A stretch of DNA of 12,002 bases from Bacillota bacterium (GTDB lineage Bacteria > Bacillota > Clostridia > Christensenellales > Aristaeellaceae): positions 1-12,002 of the forward strand of contig JAEZJP010000120.1 of assembly GCA_023415715.1 (NCBI GenBank), read 5' to 3'. The position numbers and the translations under genes were made by a program. The stretch's first letter is position 1. Each line of letters starts with the position of its first letter. This document shows positions 6,534 through 12,002 of this stretch, one piece after another. The notes below the pieces were generated by a model. It was not told the DNA's origin, ran no database searches, and saw only the letters and a list, made by a program, of their open reading frames with translations.

Positions 6534-6718
6534 CCGTAGGGGCGATTAGTAAGTGCCCATCTGGCTCAATCGTCGCGGTGCCGCGCTCCGCTTGCTCCGC
6601 TCGTTTCGCCAGCCTCCTCCACACCGCCCATTTCCGCCACCGGCGGGGGCGGTATTCCGGAGCCCGCCAAGTGACATTCTGACCGCAACATGCGGGCGAT
6701 TAATAATCGCCCCTACGG
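6534..6718. repeat. Element with 18-nt inverted ends enclosing repeat copy 2
   Basis: The left end CCGTAGGGGCGATTAGTA (6534-6551) and the reverse complement of 6701-6718 agree at 17 of 18 positions. The right end also forms its own hairpin, GGGCGATT (6694-6701) with AATCGCCC (6705-6712). Between the ends lies the dispersed repeat at 6559-6663. No target-site duplication is clear (flanks TAAAAG and TGTTGT). No credible protein is encoded, so if mobile it would be non-autonomous. GTAGGGGCGATT-type ends are, from memory, widespread between genes in Clostridia. Confidence 0.65.
6559..6663. repeat. Dispersed intergenic repeat, copy 2
   Basis: This is the direct-orientation partner of 1-105, about 88% identical. 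Compared with copy 1 it is richer in G and C at the variable positions 6582-6598, and most differences are transitions, as expected of an ageing non-coding repeat rather than a conserved protein. Confidence 0.85.
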
Positions 6719-6766
6719 TGTTGTTTGTTTATTTGCTATTCTTCCGGAGGTCGTGATTGGTCATTG

Positions 6767-6792
6767 AGCGCCCCAACAGCGGGCGCTTTTTT
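6767..6792 (+). terminator. Intrinsic terminator between arg operon and lacI-type gene
   Basis: AGCGCCC (6767-6773) pairs perfectly with GGGCGCT (6781-6787) across a 7-nt loop and runs into six T residues (6787-6792). It lies 276 nt after argF, beyond the repeat element, and 48 nt before the next promoter, so it separates the two transcription units. Confidence 0.9.
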
Positions 6793-6806
6793 GATTTTGT
6801 ATGTAA

Positions 6807-6828
6807 GATTGTTTTTGTTTAAACAATC
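6807..6828. promoter_or_regulatory. AT-rich dyad upstream of the lacI-type promoter
   Basis: GATTGTTT (6807-6814) and AAACAATC (6821-6828) form an 8-bp dyad with a 6-nt gap. TTGTTTAAACAA (6815-6826) inside it is a perfect palindrome. It ends 12 nt before the -35. A related AATTG/CAATT dyad (6845-6849 with 6854-6858) sits in the promoter spacer. Either could be a second protein site, but AT-rich palindromes also arise by chance. Confidence 0.3.
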
Positions 6829-6839
6829 CATATTTTCTC

Positions 6840-6868
6840 TTGACAATTGAAAACAATTCCTATATGAT
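6840..6868 (+). promoter_or_regulatory. Sigma-A promoter of the lacI-malEFG-amylase unit
   Basis: TTGACA (6840-6845) and TATGAT (6863-6868) are separated by 17 nt, a near-consensus promoter. Transcription should begin around 6875. No comparable promoter was seen between the regulator and the binding-protein gene, so this probably drives the whole run of genes to the window end. Confidence 0.88.
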
Positions 6869-6873
6869 GTTCA

Positions 6874-6899
6874 TGAAAACGTTACCGCGAACGTTTACA
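6874..6899. promoter_or_regulatory. Operator-like 26-bp dyad (LacI/CcpA type)
   Basis: Arms TGAAAACGTT (6874-6883) and AACGTTTACA (6890-6899) are inverted repeats with one mismatch, around ACCGCG. Each arm with part of the centre also matches the cre consensus TGNAANCGNWNNCW: the top strand from 6874 and the bottom strand from 6899 each fail only at the last base. Central CG-containing dyads are typical of LacI-family operators. It covers the expected transcription start, so repression by the regulator encoded next, by CcpA, or by both is likely. Confidence 0.7.
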
Positions 6900-6920
6900 G
6901 AGGAATAGGGATGTGATGGG

Positions 6921-7928
6921 ATGCAAATCGTCACCATCAGGGATGTGGCAGAAAAAGCCGGCGTAAGCATATCTACGGTATCCCGTGTGCTTAACGAGCG
7001 CATGGACGTGGATCCAGAAACAAGGGAAAAAGTACAGAGCGCCATAGCAAAGCTGCATTATGTACGCAACAACAACGCTCGCAATTTGAAGCAGCGCCAT
7101 ACCGACTTCGTGGCCGTTATTTTGCATGGCCGCAGAAATATATTCCTTACGGATATAGCTGAACGCATTCTGGAGTACGGAAAAGAGACCTCGTGCCAGT
7201 TTCTTTTGGAATTTATTGATGAAAAGGCAGATGAGTTTAAGGCCGCCCGCATGTTATATCTGGAGCGTAAGCTTTCCGGAGTGATTTTCTTGGGCAGCAA
7301 TATCAGCGGAAGGGAAAAGGAAATCGTACAACTTGATCTGCCCTGCGTTTTTTCCACCGTTGAGGCTTCTTCTTTGAAGATTCAAAAAGTGAGCTCCGTC
7401 AGCGTGGATAACCGCAAAGGCGGCATGGATGCTGCAAACAGGCTGTTTGATTTGGGTCACAGGCACATTGCTGTGGCCGGTTATCAGGGAGAGAGAAATG
7501 ACGGAACGGGCCAGCGTTTTGCCGGAGCCATGGACAGCTACCAAAAGCATGGGGAAGCATTTAATCCGGACCTGTTTATTCATACTGACTTTACGCTCAA
7601 AGGCGCATATGACGCCACCGTAAAGACGCTGGAAAAGACGCATGATTTTTCGGCGGTGTTCGCCATATCCGATATGATTGCCATAGGTGTCATCAAGGCG
7701 CTTTATGATCATGGGCTGCGCGTGCCCCAGGATGTATCTGTCATCGGTTTTGACGGAATCGAATTGGCATCCTATATCACCCCTTCGCTGGCAACCATGC
7801 GACAGCCGGTGGACGAGATTGCAAAAATGTCCGTTTCCCTTTTGCTGGACAGCATTCAGGGGAAGCCGTCCCGCCATGTGCTCTTGGATACCGAACCTGT
7901 TACGGGGGATTCTATCCGGTCCATATGA
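6921..7928 (+). CDS. LacI-family transcriptional regulator, probably of maltodextrin genes
   Basis: This is a 335-residue DNA-binding repressor of usual LacI/GalR length. The helix-turn-helix occupies about 5-25 (T-I-R-D-V-A-E-K-A-G-V-S with S-T-V-S-R-V-L-N). The hinge segment N-A-R-N-L-K (52-57) follows, then a periplasmic-binding-protein-like sensor domain with V-S-V-D-N-R-K-G-G near the middle and S-V-I-G-F-D-G-I-E in the C-terminal half. A sugar or oligosaccharide is the likely effector. Being first in a unit with MalEFG homologues and an amylase, and having a dyad operator at its own promoter, it most likely represses itself and the transport genes until maltodextrin appears. CcpA, also a LacI-family member, usually stands alone, so a local regulator is preferred. 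The ATG at 6921 has no well-spaced Shine-Dalgarno: GATGGG abuts it and AGAGGA is about 17 nt away, suggesting weak translation. Confidence 0.92.
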   Translation: MQIVTIRDVAEKAGVSISTVSRVLNERMDVDPETREKVQSAIAKLHYVRNNNARNLKQRHTDFVAVILHGRRNIFLTDIAERILEYGKETSCQFLLEFIDEKADEFKAARMLYLERKLSGVIFLGSNISGREKEIVQLDLPCVFSTVEASSLKIQKVSSVSVDNRKGGMDAANRLFDLGHRHIAVAGYQGERNDGTGQRFAGAMDSYQKHGEAFNPDLFIHTDFTLKGAYDATVKTLEKTHDFSAVFAISDMIAIGVIKALYDHGLRVPQDVSVIGFDGIELASYITPSLATMRQPVDEIAKMSVSLLLDSIQGKPSRHVLLDTEPVTGDSIRSI

Positions 7929-7939
7929 TTTATGTATGC

Positions 7940-7956
7940 AACCGGCATGTCCGGTT
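7940..7956 (+). other. Intercistronic hairpin between regulator and malE
   Basis: AACCGG (7940-7945) and CCGGTT (7951-7956) pair perfectly over a 5-nt loop. The sequence after it is not U-rich, so it is not a full terminator. It stands 12 nt before the malE ribosome binding site and may mark the 5' end of a processed, stable malE message. Confidence 0.45.
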
Positions 7957-7983
7957 TCATAAAATTGCAAGGAGGTAGTATCT

Positions 7984-9183
7984 ATGAAGAAGATCCTGTC
8001 GGTCCTGTTGGCGCTTACGCTTATGCTGGGCGCTATGTCCCTCACCGCTGCACTGGCTGAAGAAAAGGTTACGCTGCTGGTTTGGGAATCCGAAGGCGTG
8101 GAACTGGATTTTATCAAAGCCGCCGCTGAAAAGTACACCGAGCAGCATCCCAATGTAACCTTTGAGTTCAACTCCATCGCCCACACCGACGCGGTACAGA
8201 AGCTGGAGCTGGACGGCCCCGCCGGCGTCGGCCCCGACGTATTTGCCGCCCCCCACGACAAGCTGGGCCAGATGGTGGTAGGCCAGTTGGCGCTGCCCAA
8301 TCCCGCCGCCGAAGAAGTGCAAAAATCCTTTATGGCTCCCGCGTTCAATGCTGTTACTTATGGCGGCGTGACCTACGGCTACCCCACCGCTATTGAGACC
8401 TACGCGCTGTTCTACAACAAGGACATCATCCCCGAAGCGCCCAAGACCTGGGACGAGGTGGAGAAGTTCTGCGCTACCTACAACGATGTGGCTAACAACA
8501 AGCTGGGCATCGTTTGGGAAGTTTCCGCTCCCTATTACAACTACATCTTCATCAGCGCCTATGGTGCGGACTTGTTTGGACCGGCTGGCGATGACCAGAG
8601 CAAGCACGACATCAACAGCGAAGCATCCATCAAGGGTATGACTTACTTCTCCACCCTCAAAAACAAGATCCTGCCCGTGGCCGCCGAAGATATGACCGGC
8701 GCCTTCTGCACCAGCGCCTTCTTTGAGACAAAGACGGCCGCCATGTACATTACCGGCCCCTGGTCTATCGATGCGGCTGTCAAAGCCGGTATCAACCTGG
8801 GCATCGCTCCCCTGCCCGCCCTGCCTGAGACCACAACCCCTCCCGCTTCATTCTCCGGCGTGCGCGGCATGTATGTGTCCGCCTTCTCCCAGCATCCTAA
8901 AGAGGCTCAGGACTTCGCCGCCTTCCTGCTCACAAACGAAATGCAGACGCTGCGCAGCCAGATGACCAACACCATCTCCCCCCGCACCGATGTCGTTTCC
9001 GACAACCCCTACTTTGCGGGCATCATGGAGCAGGCCAAGTATGCCAAGCCCATGCCCTCCATCCCCGCCATGGACGGCTATTGGTCCAGCATGGGCCCCG
9101 CCTTCAACAACATCTGGAACGGCAGCGATGTAAAGACCGAGCTGGATGCCGCGGCTCTTGTCATCGAATCCATCGGCAAGTAG
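7984..9183 (+). CDS. MalE-like maltose/maltodextrin ABC transporter substrate-binding protein
   Basis: This 399-residue exported protein would bind maltooligosaccharides and hand them to the MalFG permease. A signal peptide covers 1-25 (KK start, hydrophobic core, A-L-A before E26). There is no cysteine at or near the cleavage site, so it lacks the lipobox expected for a Gram-positive binding protein. The mature part follows the family-1 binding-protein pattern: T-L-L-V-W-E-S at the start, G-P-D-V-F-A-A-P-H-D-K-L-G, Y-G-Y-P-T-A-I-E-T-Y-A-L-F-Y-N-K-D, P-K-T-W-D-E-V, and M-Y-I-T-G-P-W-S-I with G-I-A-P-L-P, each closely matching MalE landmarks. AAGGAGG (7969-7975) lies 8 nt before the ATG, the best binding site in this operon. 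Codons favour C or G in third place far more than neighbouring genes, as in highly expressed genes. Maltodextrin specificity is inferred from motifs and context. Confidence 0.93.
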   Translation: MKKILSVLLALTLMLGAMSLTAALAEEKVTLLVWESEGVELDFIKAAAEKYTEQHPNVTFEFNSIAHTDAVQKLELDGPAGVGPDVFAAPHDKLGQMVVGQLALPNPAAEEVQKSFMAPAFNAVTYGGVTYGYPTAIETYALFYNKDIIPEAPKTWDEVEKFCATYNDVANNKLGIVWEVSAPYYNYIFISAYGADLFGPAGDDQSKHDINSEASIKGMTYFSTLKNKILPVAAEDMTGAFCTSAFFETKTAAMYITGPWSIDAAVKAGINLGIAPLPALPETTTPPASFSGVRGMYVSAFSQHPKEAQDFAAFLLTNEMQTLRSQMTNTISPRTDVVSDNPYFAGIMEQAKYAKPMPSIPAMDGYWSSMGPAFNNIWNGSDVKTELDAAALVIESIGK

Positions 9184-9193
9184 CATTCAGCTA

Positions 9194-9221
9194 AACCGAG
9201 GGGGCCTTTGCCCCCTCGGTT
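9194..9221 (+). other. Strong intercistronic hairpin between malE and malF
   Basis: An 11-bp perfect stem, AACCGAGGGGG (9194-9204) with CCCCCTCGGTT (9211-9221), closes a 6-nt loop 10 nt after the malE stop. What follows is CATTAAAAGG, without a U-run. It is therefore more likely a 3' exonuclease barrier that protects malE mRNA, with partial termination possible, than a complete terminator. E. coli has REP elements at the equivalent malE-malF position with that effect. Confidence 0.75.
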
Positions 9222-9267
9222 CATTAAAAGGATTTCCGGAGCCTGATATTTTGAGGGGGTGGCCCGC

Positions 9268-10602
9268 GTGGCGCAGCTTGCCGTACAAGCGCCTAAAAAG
9301 GCTGAACGGATTTCGGACAGGCGTCCTGTCGCTGCTTCCAGCCTGTTTATGGGGCTGGGACAGATATTGTTTCAAAAACAGTACATCAAAGGCGCATTTT
9401 TCTCGCTGGCGGAGATTATTGTGCTTTTGAACTGCACTACCTTTTACTCAAAGATCCGGGGATTCATCACACTGGGCGACGCGCGCCCCGAACTGCCCAT
9501 TTTGCAGCGCGACAATTCCCTATTCATGATGGTGGAAGGCATCATCTATATCATACTGTTCATTGCATTCATCGGCCTGTATATCGTCAATATCGGGGAT
9601 GCCATAAACACGCAGCGCAAGTATCAGCGTACAGGCAGCTATCCCACCAACCGGCTTTTTTTGAGTTCGCTGGCAGACACATCCTTTGCCGTGGTGGGGC
9701 TTTCTCCCATTCTGGTGATGATCGTGTTTTTCATACTCATACCGCTTTTATTCTCCGCATTGATCGCCTTCACGAATTACTCCTCGCCCAAAAATATCCC
9801 GCCCGCCAATACCGTAGACTGGGTCGGCCTTGACACATTCAAGGAAATCGCAAACCGGCCCTTGTGGTCCGGCGCTTTTGCGCGCACCGTCATCTGGACG
9901 TTCCTGTGGGCGGCGCTGGCTACAACCACCAGCTATGCGGGCGGCATGCTTATGGCATTGACGCTTTTAAACCGTAAATTGAAGCTTCCAAAGCTGTTCC
10001 GCAGCATCTATGTGCTTCCTTATTCCGTGCCTGCCATGCTATCGCTGATGGTGTGGCGCAATCTGTTAAACGGCCAGTTCGGTCCTATCAACGGGCTGCT
10101 TAAGCAGTGGGGGATCATTGTCCAGGATATCCCCTGGCTGTCGGAGATCAGCGTGGCCCGGTTCTCCTGTGTATTGGTAAACCTATGGCTGGGATTCCCG
10201 TACTTTATGATGCTGATCACAGGCGTCATGACATCCGTGCCCGGCGACTTGTATGAAGCCGCGCAGATAGACGGCGCCAGCCGCCGCCAGCAATTCATAA
10301 AGATCACGCTGCCGCTGGTGCTTTATCAGACAATACCATTGTTTATCATGAGCTTTTCCTACAACCTCAACAATTTCGGGGCCGTCTACTACCTCACCCA
10401 GGGCGGGCCTACCGATACGGCCACCACCCAGTCAGGCGCCGGTGGCACCGATATACTGATGAGCTGGATGTACAAACTTACCTATGATCTGCGCCAATAC
10501 AACAAGGCGGCGGTGCTTGCCATTTTGCTGTTTGTGGTAGTCGCGCCTTTTGCCATCTACAACTTCTCCCGCACCAAGGCGTTCAAGGACGGTGAGCTGT
10601 AA
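9268..10602 (+). CDS. MalF-like maltodextrin ABC transporter permease
   Basis: This is one of two membrane subunits of the sugar importer. The 444 residues hold about eight hydrophobic segments (roughly 42-60, 88-108, 142-168, 205-233, 246-266, 298-320, 350-368, 413-433), as in MalF with its extra N-terminal part. The cytoplasmic coupling loop E-A-A-Q-I-D-G-A-S (330-338), the EAA motif, contacts the ATPase. N-N-F-G-A-V-Y-Y-L-T-Q-G-G-P-T (368-382) is a well-conserved MalF landmark. The start is GTG at 9268: GAGGGG (9253-9258) lies 9 nt upstream. A second in-frame GTG at 9259 would overlap that binding site and adds only three residues. A hairpin separates it from malE, and its stop overlaps the malG start by one base (TAATG). 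Confidence 0.93.
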   Translation: MAQLAVQAPKKAERISDRRPVAASSLFMGLGQILFQKQYIKGAFFSLAEIIVLLNCTTFYSKIRGFITLGDARPELPILQRDNSLFMMVEGIIYIILFIAFIGLYIVNIGDAINTQRKYQRTGSYPTNRLFLSSLADTSFAVVGLSPILVMIVFFILIPLLFSALIAFTNYSSPKNIPPANTVDWVGLDTFKEIANRPLWSGAFARTVIWTFLWAALATTTSYAGGMLMALTLLNRKLKLPKLFRSIYVLPYSVPAMLSLMVWRNLLNGQFGPINGLLKQWGIIVQDIPWLSEISVARFSCVLVNLWLGFPYFMMLITGVMTSVPGDLYEAAQIDGASRRQQFIKITLPLVLYQTIPLFIMSFSYNLNNFGAVYYLTQGGPTDTATTQSGAGGTDILMSWMYKLTYDLRQYNKAAVLAILLFVVVAPFAIYNFSRTKAFKDGEL

Positions 10603-11447
10603 TGCAATCATCCCGCTTCATGCAGGCGCTGCGCTATGTGGTGTTGTACGCCTTCCTGATTTTTGTGGTGATCCTGGTGATCTACCCACTCCTGTTCACC
10701 ATATCCAGCGCCTTTTCCCTGGGGGATTCGCTGGCGGGCCTGGGCGTCTATCCCTTCCCGCAGCAATTTTCGTTGCGCCAATTCGACCGTTTGTTCCATG
10801 ACACCAAGTATTTGAACTGGTATTTGAATACCCTCAAAATTGCAGCCATCAACTCGGCACTGTCGGTGTGCATCACAACAGTTGCGGCGTACATCTTCTC
10901 AAGGTTCCGTTTCAAGGCGAAGAAGCCAATGCTCATGGGTATGCTGATTTTGCAAATGTTCCCCTCCTTTGCGGGGATGATTGCGCTGTATGTGCTTGTC
11001 TGGCGGCTTGGGCTGCTGGACACGCACCTGGGATTGATCCTGGTGTATGCCGCCGGGCAGATCCCTTACAACACCTGGCTGATCAAAGGGTATCTGGACA
11101 CCATTCCCCGATCTCTGGATGAGGCTGCGCGTGTGGACGGCGCGGGGTATTTCCGCTCCTTTGTAAAAATCATACTGCCCATCGCCCGGCCCATGGTTAC
11201 ATTCCTTGCCGTTACCAGCTTCACGGGGCCGTGGATGGACTTCATACTGCCCCGGCTGCTGATTAAATCTGATGCCAAGAAGACACTGGCCATCGGCCTG
11301 TTCGATATGATCAACGGCCGGGAGAGAGTAAACTTCACCATGTTTGCAGCGGGGGCTGTGCTGGTGGCTGTGCCGTTTATGATCCTGTTCGCCATCAATC
11401 AGCAGTATATGACACAGGTATTGGCATCCGGCGCGGTAAAGGAGTAA
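10602..11447 (+). CDS. MalG-like maltodextrin ABC transporter permease
   Basis: This is the second membrane subunit, 281 residues long, close to the usual MalG length. It shows about six hydrophobic segments, the first at 12-35. The EAA coupling loop is E-A-A-R-V-D-G-A-G (174-182), followed by F-V-K-I-I-L-P-I-A-R-P, typical of the family. The C-terminus Q-Q-Y-M-T-Q-V-L-A-S-G-A-V-K resembles that of MalG, whose tail reaches into the ATPase dimer. The ATG shares its A with the malF stop, so translation is coupled, and GGTGAG (10591-10596) may serve as a weak binding site. The amylase gene begins 6 nt after its stop. No ATPase gene lies among these genes, so an MsmX/MalK-type subunit encoded elsewhere is required. 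Confidence 0.94.
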   Translation: MQSSRFMQALRYVVLYAFLIFVVILVIYPLLFTISSAFSLGDSLAGLGVYPFPQQFSLRQFDRLFHDTKYLNWYLNTLKIAAINSALSVCITTVAAYIFSRFRFKAKKPMLMGMLILQMFPSFAGMIALYVLVWRLGLLDTHLGLILVYAAGQIPYNTWLIKGYLDTIPRSLDEAARVDGAGYFRSFVKIILPIARPMVTFLAVTSFTGPWMDFILPRLLIKSDAKKTLAIGLFDMINGRERVNFTMFAAGAVLVAVPFMILFAINQQYMTQVLASGAVKE

Positions 11448-11453
11448 GCGGAT

Positions 11454-12002
11454 ATGAAAAAGCGTATTTTCCTTCTTTTGCTGGTGCTGACGTTGCTTTT
11501 TTCGGTTCAGGCCCTGGCCATAGACCGTGGGGTCTATTATGAGATATTCGTGCGCTCCTTTGCGGATTCCAACGGCGACGGAATCGGAGACCTGAATGGC
11601 TTGACTCAGAAGCTGGATTACTTGAGCAACCTGAATGTGAAGGGTATCTGGCTCATGCCGGTATTCCCGTCACCATCCTATCACGGCTATGATGTGACGG
11701 ACTACCGCAACATCAAGGCGGATTACGGCACGATGGCAGACTTCGATGCTTTTCTTGCAGCTGCCCATGAGCGGGGTATGAAGGTTCTTTTGGACATCCC
11801 CTTCAACCATACTTCCTCAGAACACCCATGGTTTATAGAAAGCATGGATCCAACCAGTGATAAGCGGAGCTGGTATCACTGGGCGGATGAAACGACCGCC
11901 GGCGTTAACCTCAAGCAGTCAGTATGGGGCGCGAATGTTTGGAAAAAGTCCGAAAGCGGTTGGTATTACGCCCTTTTCTGGGAAGGAATGCCCGATCTGA
12001 AC
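11454..12002 (+). CDS. Secreted GH13 alpha-amylase, probably subfamily 36 (3' end beyond window)
   Basis: The first 183 codons are open to the window edge; a complete enzyme of this type has around 450-550 residues. A signal peptide covers about 1-22 (A-L-A before I23) and has no lipobox cysteine, so release to the outside is predicted. The catalytic barrel begins at once: Y-Y-E-I-F-V-R-S-F-A-D-S-N-G-D-G-I-G-D-L (28-47) contains the calcium-type loop. S-P-S-Y-H-G-Y-D-V-T-D-Y (73-84) follows, then conserved region I D-I-P-F-N-H (114-119). The window stops just after M-P-D-L-N (179-183), the region V form reported for GH13_36, between QPDLN and MPKLN types. The catalytic Asp, Glu and Asp lie beyond the end. 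AAAGGAG (11438-11444) lies 9 nt before the ATG. Its role would be cutting starch or glycogen into dextrins for the adjacent importer. Confidence 0.92.
   Translation, partial: MKKRIFLLLLVLTLLFSVQALAIDRGVYYEIFVRSFADSNGDGIGDLNGLTQKLDYLSNLNVKGIWLMPVFPSPSYHGYDVTDYRNIKADYGTMADFDAFLAAAHERGMKVLLDIPFNHTSSEHPWFIESMDPTSDKRSWYHWADETTAGVNLKQSVWGANVWKKSESGWYYALFWEGMPDLN

Noticed and set aside
6553..6756. Plus-strand 67-codon frame between argF and the regulator
   Set aside because: It runs through the dispersed repeat and the inverted end and has no binding site or recognisable sequence.
7254..8348. Long minus-strand open frame (364 codons) across the regulator-malE junction
   Set aside because: It lies antisense to two clearly homologous genes, has no family resemblance and no ribosome binding site, and exists because of the codon bias of the + strand genes.
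9259..9267. Earlier GTG for malF
   Set aside because: It overlaps the GAGGGGG binding site, which is properly spaced only for the GTG at 9268.

Overview
The window looks like chromosomal DNA of a Gram-positive-type bacterium, probably of the class Clostridia. The reasons are strong AGGAGG-type ribosome binding sites, textbook sigma-A promoters, an argCJBDF gene order, and intergenic repeat families of a kind I associate with gut and anaerobic Firmicutes. The genus cannot be named from the sequence. All convincing genes lie on the + strand.

Layout. (1) 1-306 holds dispersed-repeat DNA and a weak candidate promoter. (2) 307-780 is a stand-alone GNAT acetyltransferase. (3) 781-1130 has no gene; it carries a bulged inverted repeat and an intrinsic terminator. 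(4) 1131-6490 is an arginine/ornithine operon, argC-argJ-argB-argD-argF. It has a consensus promoter with an ArgR-box-like dyad at the expected transcription start, and a MITE-like element sits in the argJ-argB gap. (5) 6491-6792 holds small palindromes, a roughly 185-bp element with 18-nt inverted ends that contains a second copy of the repeat at position 1, and an intrinsic terminator. (6) From 6840 to the right edge runs a maltodextrin-type locus: a LacI-family regulator with a consensus promoter and a 26-bp operator-like dyad, then a MalE-like binding protein, MalF- and MalG-like permeases, and the start of a secreted GH13 alpha-amylase cut by the window end.

How it works together. The arg genes convert N-acetylglutamate to citrulline. 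ArgJ recycles the acetyl group, and ArgB has the N-terminal helix typical of arginine-inhibited kinases. In the second locus the exported amylase would cut alpha-glucans to oligosaccharides, MalE would bind them and MalFG import them, under the LacI-type repressor encoded first in the same apparent operon. No MalK-type ATPase is visible. A strong hairpin without a U-run separates malE from malF and probably sets a high binding-protein to permease ratio.

Most of the region is ordinary metabolism. The parts worth a second look are the repeat elements, the two regulatory dyads, the absence of a lipobox on the binding protein, and the MPDLN-type amylase. I saw no convincing novel defence, mobile or RNA-based system.
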